Origin: Vibrio sp. RE86
Lineage (GTDB): Bacteria > Pseudomonadota > Gammaproteobacteria > Enterobacterales > Vibrionaceae
Direction: 5' to 3'
Assembly: GCF_013114545.1 (NCBI RefSeq)
Contig: NZ_VTXI01000019.1
Location: 1-64,000, forward strand
DNA length: 64,000 nucleotides
Notes under the pieces: model-generated
The model's input: only the letters and a program-made list of their open reading frames with translations
Told to the model about the DNA's origin: nothing
The model's database searches: none
Position numbers and translations under genes: made by a program
Shown: positions 1 through 9,651 of the stretch, one piece after another
Numbering within the stretch: the first letter of the stretch is position 1
Layout of the letters: each line of letters opens with the position of its first letter

Positions 1-18
1 TATGAATACAAAATTGAT

Positions 19-103
19 GCGGAAGTGGCGGAATTGGTAGACGCACCAGATTTAGGTTCTGGCGCCGCAAGGTGTGAGAGTTCAAGTCTCTCCTTCCGCA
101 CCA
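19..103 (+). tRNA. tRNA-Leu (UAG anticodon)
   Basis: An 85-nt class II tRNA. The acceptor stem GCGGAAG pairs with CTTCCGC, the anticodon stem-loop at 46-62 has loop TTTAGGT with anticodon TAG at 53-55, the T arm contains TTCAAGT, and CCA is encoded at 101-103. The long variable arm fits leucine. It reads CUA codons (and likely CUG by wobble). The left window edge is 18 bp away, so other tRNAs of a cluster may lie just outside. Confidence 0.97.
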
Positions 104-111
104 TCATTAGA

Positions 112-140
112 AACCCAGCTTTTTAGCTGGGTTTTCTTTT
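112..140 (+). terminator. Rho-independent terminator after tRNA-Leu
   Basis: Stem AACCCAGCT / AGCTGGGTT with a TTTT loop, followed by a T-rich tail. It lies 8 bp after the tRNA 3' end. Confidence 0.9.
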
Positions 141-240
141 ATCTGCCTTTCCAATTTGAACACTGCTTCTTGTCTAAAAGCTCAAATATAATCGGAATTT
201 ATACTTCCAAACTCACTTGTTAAACTTTCGACCATATACA

Positions 241-266
241 AAAAATCCAGCCTAAGCTGGATTTTG
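241..266 (-). terminator. Terminator downstream of flaC
   Basis: Ten-base inverted repeat (243-252 with 257-266, loop CTAA). On the minus strand it is followed by a run of T. It lies about 40 bp past the flaC stop. Between it and the tRNA terminator (141-240) I see nothing. Confidence 0.85.
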
Positions 267-308
267 TCGTTAAGTCATGACTTTATTTGATGTAAAGAGA
301 TCAGCTCT

Positions 309-1442
309 TTAACCTAAAAGCCCCAACGCTGAGTTGGGCGCTTGCTTTGCTTGTGCAAGAACAGAACTTGATGCTTGAGTAAGAATCTGAGACTTAGTCA
401 ATGCAGTCGTCTCTTTTGCAAAGTCAGTATCTTTGATGCGACTCTTAGACGCATTCACGTTCTCGTTGATGTTCTCAAGGTTATTGATCGCATGGTTGAA
501 TCGGTTCTGGAATGCACCAAGCTCGGCGCGGTGGCTATCCACAAACTTCAATGCAGCATCCACAATAGCGACAGACTCTTGAGCACCAGCTACCGACGTA
601 ACGTCTATAGTATCAACTGTAACCGCTTGAGCTGCACCAAAGCTTAGTTCACCCGCTAGAGCGCCTCCGAAGGTTGCCGCTCCATCTACCTTATTATTAT
701 CGGTAAACAGCTGCAATGTGCCCTCTTCACCAACAGAAGCTTTTACAAGGTCAGTTTGACCATTGATATAAGTCGCTAACTCCTCAATATCATCACCCTC
801 TTTTGCAGTGATAGTGATATTTTGAGCCTCACCAAACTTATCAGTCAACGCAATGGTCAGATCGTTAGCGCCAGCTTGCACAGACCAGTTCTTATCTTGG
901 CCATTTGCTGCCACATAGCTATTACCGCCCATCATGGTATTGTCGCTGCGCATATTATTCATGGTCAGCATTACCGCTTCACCATTGTCAGCACCAATCT
1001 GGAATGATTTGGTTGCGAACGTACCATTAAGTAGTTTGTTACCACCGAATGATGTGGTTTCCGCGATTCGGTTTAGCTCATCATTTAAAGCAGTGATCTC
1101 TTCTTGAATTGCCACACGCTCAGATTTTGAGTTAGAACCGTTGGCCGATTGTAGCGATAGGTCACGCATGCGTTGTAGGATGTTGGTCGTTTCGTTCATG
1201 GCACCTTCTGCTGTCTGTGCCATCGAAATACCATCATTCGCGTTACGTACCGCCACATCTAAACCACGACTTTGAACATTTAATCTATTTGAGATTTGTA
1301 GACCCGCAGCATCATCTTTAGCGCTGTTGATCTTAAAGCCCGATGAAAGTCTTTCCATTGATGTTTGCTGCGCTGTCGTTGCACTATTTAGGTAGCGCTG
1401 AGCTGTCATTGCAGAAACATTTGTATTTACATTAACCGCCAT
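309..1442 (-). CDS. flaC: Flagellin (FlaC-like)
   Basis: Polar-flagellum filament subunit of 377 residues, exported through the flagellar type III apparatus. The conserved flagellin N domain is present from [19 protein letters not shown] with the [21 protein letters not shown]-type stretch, and the conserved C domain ends in [21 protein letters not shown]. The central part (roughly residues 175-290) is short and variable, as in Vibrio flagellins. The frame stays open upstream to 1589, but MAVNVNTN is the universal flagellin start and has AGGAGA six bases before it, so 1442 is chosen. It lies behind flaA with its own promoter-like site. The flaC name follows V. cholerae order (flgKL-flaA-flaC) from memory; other Vibrio species letter their flagellins differently. 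Confidence 0.93.
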   Translation of the reverse strand: MAVNVNTNVSAMTAQRYLNSATTAQQTSMERLSSGFKINSAKDDAAGLQISNRLNVQSRGLDVAVRNANDGISMAQTAEGAMNETTNILQRMRDLSLQSANGSNSKSERVAIQEEITALNDELNRIAETTSFGGNKLLNGTFATKSFQIGADNGEAVMLTMNNMRSDNTMMGGNSYVAANGQDKNWSVQAGANDLTIALTDKFGEAQNITITAKEGDDIEELATYINGQTDLVKASVGEEGTLQLFTDNNKVDGAATFGGALAGELSFGAAQAVTVDTIDVTSVAGAQESVAIVDAALKFVDSHRAELGAFQNRFNHAINNLENINENVNASKSRIKDTDFAKETTALTKSQILTQASSSVLAQAKQAPNSALGLLG

Positions 1443-1533
1443 AGTGGTTCTCCTATTGATTTCCCAAGTGTCGGAGTTTCCGAAAGGTTCCCGACGTCTC
1501 GGAAAACCAATTAGTTCTCTCAAAGTACCCTTT

Positions 1534-1560
1534 ATAGCGACGACAAATCGAACAACTTTA
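1534..1560 (-). promoter_or_regulatory. Sigma-28-like promoter of flaC
   Basis: On the minus strand TAAA (1557-1560), a 15-base spacer and GTCGCTAT (1534-1541), compared with the sigma-28 pattern TAAA-N15-GCCGATAA. The spacing is exact but only 5 of 8 bases of the -10 box match. The site is about 90 bp before the flaC start. The rest of 1562-1752 shows no gene. Confidence 0.4.
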
Positions 1561-1752
1561 ATACAAAAAGTGTTTTTTTTAGCCAACAAAGAGCTAAGGC
1601 TTTGAAAATATGATCAAACAAATAAATATGAAATTAGATGCTAAAGTTTTGGCGAAACTTGTCGGTGTACGAAGATAACTAAGATCGAGAAAAACCGGCA
1701 TGGTAATGATGCCAACACATAGTCATTAGAGAGTTGAAATGGGGAATACTAG

Positions 1753-1791
1753 AAAAGAAAAAGCCCCTTTTCCTTTGAGAGAACCGGGGCT
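1753..1791 (-). terminator. Terminator of flaA transcript
   Basis: Stem AGCCCC / GGGGCT with an 18-base purine/pyrimidine-rich internal segment. On the minus strand it is followed by TTTTTCTTTT. It lies about 180 bp beyond the flaA stop. Confidence 0.75.
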
Positions 1792-1795
1792 AGTA

Positions 1796-1911
1796 AGTAA
1801 CCAATGCCGCTGGAGATCGAGAGAAATGATCGCTGCCTGGTTACTATTTACATAAGTGATTCAGTTATGGGACAGGAGTGAGAGAGAGTCCCACTACCTT
1901 ATCACTTATGT
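1796..1911 (-). other. Structured 3' region of flaA mRNA (two hairpins)
   Basis: Two consecutive inverted repeats sit between the flaA stop and its terminator. The first is 11 bp (1850-1860 with 1901-1911) and encloses a second 6-bp stem (1868-1873 with 1888-1893). The second is 8 bp (1796-1803 with 1838-1845). With the terminator this makes a three-stem RNA tail of about 160 nt. It may stabilise the abundant flaA message or be released as a 3'-UTR small RNA. No coding sequence was recognised here. Confidence 0.55.
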
Positions 1912-1970
1912 TTGCCGTCATGCCTTCACTCACCCTACGTCTAGGTTACCGCTAGTGAAGATATTGACTA

Positions 1971-3116
1971 CTACTGCAATAGTGACATTGCAGAGTTTGG
2001 CAACTGTTTTGCTTGAGCAAGTATCGAAGTACCCGCTTGTTGCAGAATTTGTGATTTCGTCATCGCTGTCGTTTCTTTCGCGAAGTCAGTATCACGGATA
2101 CGGCTATTTGATGCCTCTACGTTTTCCTGAATATTCGCTAAGTTATTGATGCTGTGACTCAAACGGTTTTGTTTCGCACCTAAGTCAGCTCGCTGCGAGT
2201 CAACATATTTAAGTGCTGCATCAATGATACCTACCGCGTTCTGAGCACCACCAACAGTATTCACGTCGATGTTCTGTACCGTTGTTTGCGCGCCTGGGCC
2301 ACCAGCTAAACCTAATTCACTCGCAAGACCGCCTGAGATGTTAAGGTTACCCTCTAGGTTTGGCTCAGCAGCAAAGATTTGTAGGCGTCCATCTTGGTCT
2401 ACAGAAGCAGTAAGCTTGTCAGTCTGACCATTGATGTAAGTTGCCAGTTCTTCGATGTCATCGCCTTCTTTAGCAAGAATATCAAGAGTCACGGCTTCAC
2501 CATCTTTTGTGGTGAATTCAAACTTAAGATCTTTCGCGGTAGGTGGAACACCCCAATCTTTATCTTTTGCATTCTCTGGTGCAGAGATAAAGCTTGTACC
2601 ACCCATACGGAAATCGTCCGCACGAACACTGGTTAAGCCCATGATGATTGCTTCACCAGAACTCGCACCGATTTGGAACGATGCCTCACCGAATGAACCG
2701 TTAAGCAGCTTACGACCACCAAAAGATGTGGTTTCAGCGATACGGTTAAGCTCATCTTGCAGTGCTGATACTTCTTCATCTAGCGCTTGGCGCTCAGACG
2801 CTGAGTTGGTACCGTTCGCTGACTGTAGCGATAGGTCACGCATACGTTGCAGGATAGAGGTCGACTCATTCATCGCACCTTCAGCAGTTTGAGCAATCGA
2901 GATACCATCGTTCGCATTTCGCATTGCGACATCAAGACCACGAGACTGAGCAGTTAGACGGTTCGAGATCTGCAGACCTGCCGCATCATCTTTTGCGCTG
3001 TTGATCTTTTGGCCTGATGATAAGCGCTCCATCGACGTATTTAAATCGCCGGTTGCTTTGTTTAAGTAACGCTGAGCGGTCATTGCCGACACGTTAGTAT
3101 TTACAGTTATGGTCAT
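1971..3116 (-). CDS. flaA: Flagellin (FlaA-like)
   Basis: Flagellin of 381 residues starting [18 protein letters not shown] and ending [20 protein letters not shown]. It closely resembles what I remember of V. cholerae FlaA, the flagellin essential for filament formation there, including the [19 protein letters not shown] and [14 protein letters not shown] segments. The open frame reaches 3182, but the conserved flagellin start with AGGAGA seven bases upstream fixes it at 3116. A sigma-54 motif lies about 140 bp upstream, which fits the class III, FlrC-activated flaA of Vibrio. The gene follows flgL and precedes flaC. The message carries an unusually long, structured 3' tail. Confidence 0.95.
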   Translation of the reverse strand: MTITVNTNVSAMTAQRYLNKATGDLNTSMERLSSGQKINSAKDDAAGLQISNRLTAQSRGLDVAMRNANDGISIAQTAEGAMNESTSILQRMRDLSLQSANGTNSASERQALDEEVSALQDELNRIAETTSFGGRKLLNGSFGEASFQIGASSGEAIIMGLTSVRADDFRMGGTSFISAPENAKDKDWGVPPTAKDLKFEFTTKDGEAVTLDILAKEGDDIEELATYINGQTDKLTASVDQDGRLQIFAAEPNLEGNLNISGGLASELGLAGGPGAQTTVQNIDVNTVGGAQNAVGIIDAALKYVDSQRADLGAKQNRLSHSINNLANIQENVEASNSRIRDTDFAKETTAMTKSQILQQAGTSILAQAKQLPNSAMSLLQ

Positions 3117-3254
3117 AGTTTGCTCTCCTATTGAGTTCGCAACTGCTTGCGAAGCGGCCAGCTTTGTCTCATTTGGAAGCACTGACCGTAAATGCGTAGC
3201 TAAACCGGAAACATCCGATTTAAAACTTGTTGTTTAAACTCTGAACTAACTAAT

Positions 3255-3270
3255 TCAAGTTGTGTGCCAA
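3255..3270 (-). promoter_or_regulatory. Sigma-54 promoter of flaA
   Basis: The minus strand reads TTGGCACACAACTTGA, that is TGGCAC-N5-TTGA. The -24 GG is exact; the -12 element has GA instead of GC. It lies 139 bp before the flaA start and matches the set of sigma-54 sites at flgK, flgF and flgB. Confidence 0.7.
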
Positions 3271-3483
3271 CTTTGAAATAGTATTTAATTAATTTTATTT
3301 GTATTAAATATCATTAAGTTAAATCACTCATAGAAATTCAACTTGTCTCTTCTATAAAATACTTCTCGGTAGCGGCAACCACTTTGCCGCCTGTTTTGCC
3401 ACCAGCCAAATAAATAATTCCGCTAATCGCATTGCTTCTAACTCTTCTGTTCGCACTTATGGCATGGCACATAAGGCAATGAA
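3271..3483. other. Intergenic region between flgL and flaA promoter
   Basis: No gene is seen. A 7-bp hairpin GCGGCAA / TTGCCGC (3372-3378 with 3384-3390) lies about 95 bp past the flgL stop and has no T-tract on the minus side, so it is at best a weak end for the flgKL message. The remainder is AT-rich. Confidence 0.4.
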
Positions 3484-4677
3484 CTAGATGTAGTTAAATA
3501 GCGTTAAATCTTTCGTTTTACCAAATGCCTGTTGAGAGGCTTGCAAAGCTCGAGAATTCTCGTTGAACTCAATGATGGCCTCGGCATAGTCCAAATCTTC
3601 AAAATTACTTTTTGACTTCGCTAACGTCATGTTGAAGTCATCATGTTGTTCTTCCTGAATATCCAACGTATTCAATCGAGCACCAACATCTGTCCGCGCT
3701 TTATTCAAATGAATAAACGCAGCGTGAAACTCTTCCGTTATTTGGTGTAGTTTTGCCGTATTAGATGCATCTGATACAGACCCAGATGAAAGTTCCATCG
3801 CCTCTTTGAAGGTATCAAACACGCTATATGTCTCTCTCGGTTCAAGCGTAATCTCATCACCCTTGGTGATCTGGCCTTTAACCTGAATAGTCACGCCTTC
3901 AAACTTGATCCCTTCAGCAGGATCAAAGTTGTCCGCTTTGACCACGGCACCATCACGCTCTAATTGATAACCATATTTCCCTTCAGGCATATCAACAAAC
4001 GTCACCTTGTATGTCGATGTGTCATCTGGGTCAGTGTTGATCGCACGCTCAAGTAGAAGCTCAGAAGCATCTTTAAGATTGTATTGAGGTTCGAAGCTAC
4101 CAAACGGGTTATCGATCTCCATGAACAGCTTGCTGCCCGGATCATTGATTGCCATCTCTAGGCTGTTTGATATCTTCATTTTGCGCTGATAATCATCGCC
4201 CGAGTAACTCACTTCACCACTTTTATCGCGGAAGAATGGTTGGTTCTTAGGCTTAGTCCCAGCGAAGATGTAGTTACCTGACTCATCTTGTACATTGACA
4301 AGGTTGAGAAAGTTATTCGCTAGTTCTTGAATCTCTCTGCGTTTAGCCAGTCGGTCTTCTGGTGATAATGAACCGTTGATCATTTCCATTACGGTGCGTT
4401 TAGCATCATCAGTAAACTCTTCCGCATTGGAGATGATCACCTCATGGTGCTCAAGGCGGTTTCGCGTTAACACTATCGCATCGGTAAATTGGCGTAGCTG
4501 TTCTTTTTGCTGACCAATGTTTTGAATGTAATGTGTCGCTAAAGGGTCATCGCTTGCTTTCATTAACTTCTTACCAGAAGCCAATTGAGCTTGGTTGTGA
4601 TGTACTTTCGCTTCCGAACGACGGAGGTCGTTTTGCACCGATTGATAATTATGGAAGCTAGAAATTCGATTCAACAT
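3484..4677 (-). CDS. flgL: Flagellar hook-filament junction protein FlgL (HAP3)
   Basis: 397 residues. The N-terminus MLNRISSFHNYQSVQNDLRRSE and a C-terminal DYAEAIIEFNENSRALQASQQAF are the coiled-coil D0/D1 ends shared by FlgL and flagellins. It forms the last ring between hook and filament, distal to FlgK. The start at 4677 has a near-perfect AAGGAGG five bases before it. It lies 10 bp after flgK, so the two are translated from one message driven by the sigma-54 site at 6620. The length is normal for Vibrio. Confidence 0.96.
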   Translation of the reverse strand: MLNRISSFHNYQSVQNDLRRSEAKVHHNQAQLASGKKLMKASDDPLATHYIQNIGQQKEQLRQFTDAIVLTRNRLEHHEVIISNAEEFTDDAKRTVMEMINGSLSPEDRLAKRREIQELANNFLNLVNVQDESGNYIFAGTKPKNQPFFRDKSGEVSYSGDDYQRKMKISNSLEMAINDPGSKLFMEIDNPFGSFEPQYNLKDASELLLERAINTDPDDTSTYKVTFVDMPEGKYGYQLERDGAVVKADNFDPAEGIKFEGVTIQVKGQITKGDEITLEPRETYSVFDTFKEAMELSSGSVSDASNTAKLHQITEEFHAAFIHLNKARTDVGARLNTLDIQEEQHDDFNMTLAKSKSNFEDLDYAEAIIEFNENSRALQASQQAFGKTKDLTLFNYI

Positions 4678-4687
4678 TTATGCCTCC

Positions 4688-6562
4688 TTATCTAAGTGCC
4701 AAGATGGTATTAAACGTATCATTTGCTGCCTGCATGATGCGTGAAGAGGCCATGTAAGCCTGTTGAAACTTCATCATGTTGGCTGCTTCTTCATCGAGGT
4801 TTACCCCCGAAATCGACGCGACGCGCTCTTGAGCAGATTCTTTCTCCAAGCGGGATACATCCGTTAGCCTTGAAGCTGTCGACATCTGTAAGCCTACATC
4901 GGTATTTAGGTTGTGATAAATATCTAAAACCGTCGACTCGCCATCATTCAGCTTTTTATTCGTTTGTATATTCTGCATCTTGAGCAAGTTGCCGTTGTCA
5001 CCCTCGGAAGGGACAAGGTTTGCCGTAAATTTATCGTTCGGCAATGCTCCGCCAGTTAGCTCAAACGACGTTCCTTGTACCGTGACAGCCCCTGTTGGTG
5101 GGTAATCTTGCGGCTGAAGAAGAACTTTGCCCTTAGTATCGGTTACGGCAAACTGCTTCCCATCAGGAGAAATAACGACTTCAAATTCACGTAATGCGCC
5201 GGCCTGAGCAATATTGAACTTCGCACTGCCTTGAGCAAACGTAGTCGACGCCTCATAACTTTGTGCGGCAATCGAATTTGGATCGTTAGTTTCCATACGC
5301 ATTTGCGCAGCACCACTTCGTGTTGGACGAAGAAGAACACGTTCTCCCGAAGCGAGATCTTGTCGAATTTCAATCCGGATACCGTCTAGGCTAATCGCTT
5401 TATCCACAACAGGTACGGCAAATTGCTCACCTGAAGGGCGAGTGACATAGTAATCTCCGCCGCTGTATTGGAGAGAATACTCTCCAGATTGGAGTTGACT
5501 TGTATCTTCAATGTACACCGCAAGGTCTGCAGTAGAGTCAGAGGCAGTGACTACTCTCGATTCCGCAACAATGTCGGAGTTAACATCGGTAAAAACCAAA
5601 CCACCAATGTTGCCACGTAAGTCCAAACCTTGAGATTGAAGCTTGTTCACTTCGTAAGAGAAAGAGGTTGCCAATCTGCCTAACTCATCCATCAACTGAG
5701 GAATTTTTTCGTCACGCATTGAGAGCATCGCCCCAAGCTTACCGTCAATATCTTTGGTCGTGATGGCTTTAATACCCTTACCTTCAATCATCGCTAAGCG
5801 GCGTTGATGAACATCAGGGTAGCCATCTATCATTTTCAGCTCACTTGCCTCAGTACCTGACACTAAGGTGTGGCCATTACCAATATGAATATTGAAGCCT
5901 TCAGCGTTTTTCCGAGGCGTCACCGTCACTTTGGTGTATTCCGACAGCTCCGCTACAAGCTTTTCATGGGTATCCATCAGATCATTATGCGGACCTGGCG
6001 TTCGCATCATAAGGCGATGTAAGTCTCGGATCTCAACCGCGAGCTGGTTCACGCGCTCAACACCAAGATCGAGTTTTTTATTGGTTACGTCTGATTGGCG
6101 GCGAATGGTTTCGTGGAAGTCATTTAGGTTTTGAGTAATAAGACCAGCCTTCTCTAGGACGACTTTACGCGCACCGACATCATTCGGGCTATCAGCCAAT
6201 GACTTAACACCATCAAACCATTCGTTTAAATTTTCTGGGATTTTCTTGGAAGCGACCGAAGACAGCATACTTGATAGCATTTCTAAATTAGCTTCATCGT
6301 CTAACTTATGTGCATAGCTGGTCGTCGACACATTGAGTTCGTTAACGGCAAACTGATCCCACGAGCGGCGAACTTTTTCCACATGCACACCCATGCCATA
6401 GGTTTGTCCACCATATTGGCGTGGCATATTTGTGCCTTGTACCACCGACTGACGGCTATAACCCTCTGTATTTGCATTAGAGATGTTATGACCTGTGGTG
6501 TTAAGTTGTCTCTGAGCCGTCAGTACGCTTTGCGAACCAAGATTCAGAAGATCAGACGCCAT
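4688..6562 (-). CDS. flgK: Flagellar hook-associated protein FlgK (HAP1)
   Basis: 624 residues. The N-terminus contains LNTTGHNISNANTEGYSRQ, the signature of the flagellar rod/hook family, and the C-terminus has the matching helix LDEEAANMMKFQQAYMASSRIM. It is the first junction ring placed on the completed hook, below FlgL. The start at 6562 has TTGGGGGC upstream. It is the first gene of a flgKL unit separated from flgJ by the flgJ terminator and a strong sigma-54 site. The middle region (about residues 340-560) is variable, as is usual. Confidence 0.96.
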   Translation of the reverse strand: MASDLLNLGSQSVLTAQRQLNTTGHNISNANTEGYSRQSVVQGTNMPRQYGGQTYGMGVHVEKVRRSWDQFAVNELNVSTTSYAHKLDDEANLEMLSSMLSSVASKKIPENLNEWFDGVKSLADSPNDVGARKVVLEKAGLITQNLNDFHETIRRQSDVTNKKLDLGVERVNQLAVEIRDLHRLMMRTPGPHNDLMDTHEKLVAELSEYTKVTVTPRKNAEGFNIHIGNGHTLVSGTEASELKMIDGYPDVHQRRLAMIEGKGIKAITTKDIDGKLGAMLSMRDEKIPQLMDELGRLATSFSYEVNKLQSQGLDLRGNIGGLVFTDVNSDIVAESRVVTASDSTADLAVYIEDTSQLQSGEYSLQYSGGDYYVTRPSGEQFAVPVVDKAISLDGIRIEIRQDLASGERVLLRPTRSGAAQMRMETNDPNSIAAQSYEASTTFAQGSAKFNIAQAGALREFEVVISPDGKQFAVTDTKGKVLLQPQDYPPTGAVTVQGTSFELTGGALPNDKFTANLVPSEGDNGNLLKMQNIQTNKKLNDGESTVLDIYHNLNTDVGLQMSTASRLTDVSRLEKESAQERVASISGVNLDEEAANMMKFQQAYMASSRIMQAANDTFNTILALR

Positions 6563-6619
6563 ATTGCCCCCAAGAAACCTATATAAATCAGTGTTAACTG
6601 AACATTTAAGTTATTAAAA

Positions 6620-6634
6620 GCAATATCTGTGCCA
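6620..6634 (-). promoter_or_regulatory. Sigma-54 promoter of flgKL
   Basis: The minus strand reads TGGCAC-AGATA-TTGC, a full match to the sigma-54 consensus in both elements and in spacing. It lies 58 bp before the flgK start. Confidence 0.85.
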
Positions 6635-6732
6635 TTTGGGAAAGTTGGAGTGTTTGTAATGTCATCCTCAAGAGTGAGGAACGAGCGAGTTGGGGATCTC
6701 TAGAAGAGTGAGCTGATTCCCCTCCACATAAC

Positions 6733-6754
6733 AAAAAACTCACCCGAAGGTGAG
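6733..6754 (-). terminator. Terminator of the flgF-flgJ operon
   Basis: Stem CTCACC / GGTGAG with a TTCG tetraloop (minus strand) followed by six T. It starts 8 bp past the flgJ stop. Confidence 0.9.
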
Positions 6755-6761
6755 CCTATTT

Positions 6762-7676
6762 CTACATCTGATCGATTTTCGCTTTGACTCTCAATACCTT
6801 ATCGGCATATTGAGGGTCTGTTGCGTACCCAGCTTTGTGGATGCCATGAATAAAGGCTTCGTTGTTGCCACCATGTCGCAATGCAGTAGTGTAACGCGGG
6901 TTTTCGTTTAGGAATCGAACGTAATCATTAAAGCTATCTTCATAGTTCTGGTAAGAACGGAAAGCAGCTTGCTCTTTGACTGGAACGCCTTGGTGATACT
7001 CTAACGTTTGTGTCGCAACCTTATCACCACTCCAGCTTCTATCGGCCTTAATGTTAAACAGGTTATTACTGCTGCCACGAGAGTTGTTAATCACCTTCTG
7101 ACCCCAGCCGGTTTCCAGCGCAGCCTGTGCCAGCAGCAATGAAGAGTCCACACCAAGCGCTCTTGCGGCTTTTTCTGCGTATGGCTGCATTGAAGAAACA
7201 AAGGACTCTGGTGATTCAAAACGAGCTGGAGATGTCGGGGCTTCTTGAGCTTGGGTAATTGCAGGGTTCTCAGCACGGTCGCGACGGATACGATCGACTT
7301 TCTCCATCATCGATTCAAAATCCGTATTACTCGCTTTGGCGTTTTGGTTTTCAACACTGCCTGAACTAAGCTGAGCGACAATCATATCGGCAAGTCCAAG
7401 AGAACCTGAAGCACTCAGCTCACTCGACATCTGCTCATCCATCATTTGACGATAGAACTGCTGATTCTGGCTATCCATCAAACCTGATTCAAACGTAGAG
7501 TTCGCATCACGCATCGATTTAAACAGCATCGAGGTAAAAATCGCTTCGAACTGTTTTGCTGCTGCGGTCAATGCCGCTTTTTCGCTGCCTTCGTCACCTT
7601 CTACTGCTTGCTGACGAAGTTTATCTAAGCCCGCGATATCGTGAATAAAACCGATGTCATTACCGTTATTGATCAT
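6762..7676 (-). CDS. flgJ: Flagellar rod-cap/peptidoglycan hydrolase FlgJ
   Basis: 304 residues with two parts. Residues 1-110 are the rod-capping scaffold (AAKQFEAIFTSMLFKSMRDA). Residues about 155-304 are a glucosaminidase-type muramidase domain, with AQAALETGWGQK carrying the candidate catalytic Glu and the YxxYxxSFxDY-like motif SYQNYEDSFNDYVRF. It opens the murein for the growing rod. This is the long, dual-domain form found in gamma-proteobacteria. It is the last gene of the flgFGHIJ set, 11 bp after flgI, and is followed by a terminator. Confidence 0.96.
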   Translation of the reverse strand: MINNGNDIGFIHDIAGLDKLRQQAVEGDEGSEKAALTAAAKQFEAIFTSMLFKSMRDANSTFESGLMDSQNQQFYRQMMDEQMSSELSASGSLGLADMIVAQLSSGSVENQNAKASNTDFESMMEKVDRIRRDRAENPAITQAQEAPTSPARFESPESFVSSMQPYAEKAARALGVDSSLLLAQAALETGWGQKVINNSRGSSNNLFNIKADRSWSGDKVATQTLEYHQGVPVKEQAAFRSYQNYEDSFNDYVRFLNENPRYTTALRHGGNNEAFIHGIHKAGYATDPQYADKVLRVKAKIDQM

Positions 7677-7687
7677 GCCCGACTCCT

Positions 7688-8779
7688 TTAGATAACAATC
7701 AGCTGGCCTTCAATCGCACCGGCTTGTTTCAGTGCTTGAAGAATCGCCATCAGATCGGAAGGTGCAGCGCCGACTTCGTTAACCGCACGTACTAAATCAT
7801 CCAATGTTAAACCCGGCTCGAATTTAAACATTTTGCCTTGCTCTTCCGTGACTTCGATATCAGTGTCAGGAACAACCACTGTCTCACCGCCACCAAAGGC
7901 ATTTGGCTGAGATACGTTTAGATTCTCTTTAATCGCAACCGTCATACCACCATGGGTCACGGCAGCTGGTTTCAAGCGAACATGTTTACCCACGACAATC
8001 GTACCAGTGCGAGAGTTAACAATGATCTTTGCGCTCCCTTCTGCTGGATTAAACTCAATGTTTTCAATCGCAGATAGGAAAGCCACTCGTTGAGTAACAT
8101 CACGCGGTGCGCGTACTTTGACCGAAGTGGCATCAACTGCCGATGCCATCTGTGGACCAAGGAAATTATTTACCGCATCCGCCATGCGTTGAGCAGTCGT
8201 GAAATCTGATTCAAGTAAGTTGAAAGTAATGTAGTCGCCACGACTAAACGGAGTTGGAATCTCACGCTCGACCATCGCACCATTCGAAATCATGCCTGCT
8301 GTCGGGTTATTACCAACGATTTTAGAGCCATCGGCCCCTGTCGCACTAAAACCACTCACCACTAGGTTGCCTTGTGCAACGGCATAGATTTGCCCATCCA
8401 GACCTTTAAGCATGGTCTGCATCAATGTACCGCCACGTAGGCTTTTAGCGGAACCAATCGAAGAGACCGTGACATCAATGGTTTGGCCCTGTTTAGAGAA
8501 GGCAGGTAATTCGGCAGTAACGATAACTGCAGCGACATTTTTGGTTTTCGGTTTTGTGCCTGGCGGCATTTGGATACCGAAGTTTTGCAGCATTGCATTA
8601 AAGCTTTGATCGGTAAAAGGTGTAGACTCGCCAGTACCTGGAAGGCCTGTTACAAGACCATAACCAACCAATTGGTTGCTACGTACACCTGCGACCTGAG
8701 AAACGTCTTTGATGCGTGCTGCTTGCGCATGAGTTGCAACAAACAGCAGACTTGTAAGAAGGAGAAACCACTTTTTCAT
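7688..8779 (-). CDS. flgI: Flagellar P-ring protein FlgI
   Basis: About 363 residues: a Sec signal peptide ([20 protein letters not shown]) and then mature [31 protein letters not shown], the family signature. It forms the periplasmic P ring around the rod, anchored by FlgT/MotX in Vibrio. An ATG six bases further upstream (8785) is in frame, but AAGGG sits seven bases from the second ATG and only one from the first, so 8779 is preferred. The C-terminal [29 protein letters not shown] is typical. Confidence 0.95.
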   Translation of the reverse strand: MKKWFLLLTSLLFVATHAQAARIKDVSQVAGVRSNQLVGYGLVTGLPGTGESTPFTDQSFNAMLQNFGIQMPPGTKPKTKNVAAVIVTAELPAFSKQGQTIDVTVSSIGSAKSLRGGTLMQTMLKGLDGQIYAVAQGNLVVSGFSATGADGSKIVGNNPTAGMISNGAMVEREIPTPFSRGDYITFNLLESDFTTAQRMADAVNNFLGPQMASAVDATSVKVRAPRDVTQRVAFLSAIENIEFNPAEGSAKIIVNSRTGTIVVGKHVRLKPAAVTHGGMTVAIKENLNVSQPNAFGGGETVVVPDTDIEVTEEQGKMFKFEPGLTLDDLVRAVNEVGAAPSDLMAILQALKQAGAIEGQLIVI

Positions 8780-8845
8780 AACCATACCCTTGCTCTAACA
8801 CAGTGCCAGCTCAATAGTGTGCCAAAAAAGCGGCATCAGCTGGAT

Positions 8846-9631
8846 TTAGAGAGAGACATTAAAGAATCGTGCCAAGAATCCAGGCTCTTGCATATCTTGC
8901 TGAGAACCCGTACCAGAGTATTGAATTCTTGCGTTAGAGATGCGATTTGACGCAATAGTATTCTCATAGTCGATATCGTCAGGGCGAATTGTACCGCTTA
9001 GACGAATATACTCATCGCCGGTATTCAAGGTTAACCACTTCTCACCTCGAATCACGAGGTTGCCGTTAGCGAGCACCTCAATCACTTCCACAGTAATCGA
9101 GCCAGAAATACTGTTACTTTGATTCGCACTCGCATCCCCAGCAAACGTGTTATTGCTGTTCAAGTCATAAGAGAAGTTGTAATCACCAAGATTGAGCTGC
9201 TGACCACCAACCGATAGCGGTTCCATAGACGAATCATTACGCTTCGACAGATCCGCATTAGCGCTTTTTGCCGCCTTGGTGTTCTCATCAAGCGTCACTG
9301 TGATTATGTCACCGATACCACGCGGCTTGTAGTCATCGTATAGGCTTGATGCACGAGTCGTACTAAACAATGATCCTGTCTCGGCAGCATAATGCTCTGG
9401 TTTGTGCATTGGATGAATCGGTGCCCAAGCAGGATCACCTGATACCGGATCATTTCTGCCACGCAGCGTATCAATAATACCTGACTCGTCATCTGAAGAT
9501 TTATCACCTTCAACGGCATCAACAGTTGTCGTACCTTGTACTACATCCGGTGTTTCAATCGGTGGTTGAAGCATCGTACAACCTGATAATGCTGATAGAC
9601 CAATCAAGGCAGCTAGTAATCGATTCATCAT
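8846..9631 (-). CDS. flgH: Flagellar L-ring lipoprotein FlgH
   Basis: 261 residues with a lipoprotein signal ending in the lipobox LSGC (Cys18, or Cys17 if translation starts at the second ATG). It builds the outer-membrane L ring. The conserved core includes [11 protein letters not shown]-like [15 protein letters not shown] and the C-terminal [26 protein letters not shown] (shown here in parts). GAGGA precedes the paired ATG codons, so the exact start cannot be decided. It lies 20 bp after flgG and 60 bp before flgI. Confidence 0.95.
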   Translation of the reverse strand: MMNRLLAALIGLSALSGCTMLQPPIETPDVVQGTTTVDAVEGDKSSDDESGIIDTLRGRNDPVSGDPAWAPIHPMHKPEHYAAETGSLFSTTRASSLYDDYKPRGIGDIITVTLDENTKAAKSANADLSKRNDSSMEPLSVGGQQLNLGDYNFSYDLNSNNTFAGDASANQSNSISGSITVEVIEVLANGNLVIRGEKWLTLNTGDEYIRLSGTIRPDDIDYENTIASNRISNARIQYSGTGSQQDMQEPGFLARFFNVSL

Positions 9632-9651
9632 TTTATCCTCACTCAGCTAGG

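Noticed and set aside
1443-1589. N-terminal extension of flaC
   Set aside because: The extra 49 codons have no flagellin similarity, contain the promoter-like site and lack a ribosome binding site at their ATG. Flagellins start with the MAVNVNTN-type sequence.
3372-3390. Terminator of flgL
   Set aside because: The 7-bp stem lacks a T-tract on the minus strand and lies 95 bp past the stop, so it is described only as a hairpin.
8786-8845. Two TGGCAC motifs on the minus strand in the flgH-flgI gap as sigma-54 sites
   Set aside because: Neither has a TTGC element at the right distance, and flgI is well explained by the flgF operon promoter.
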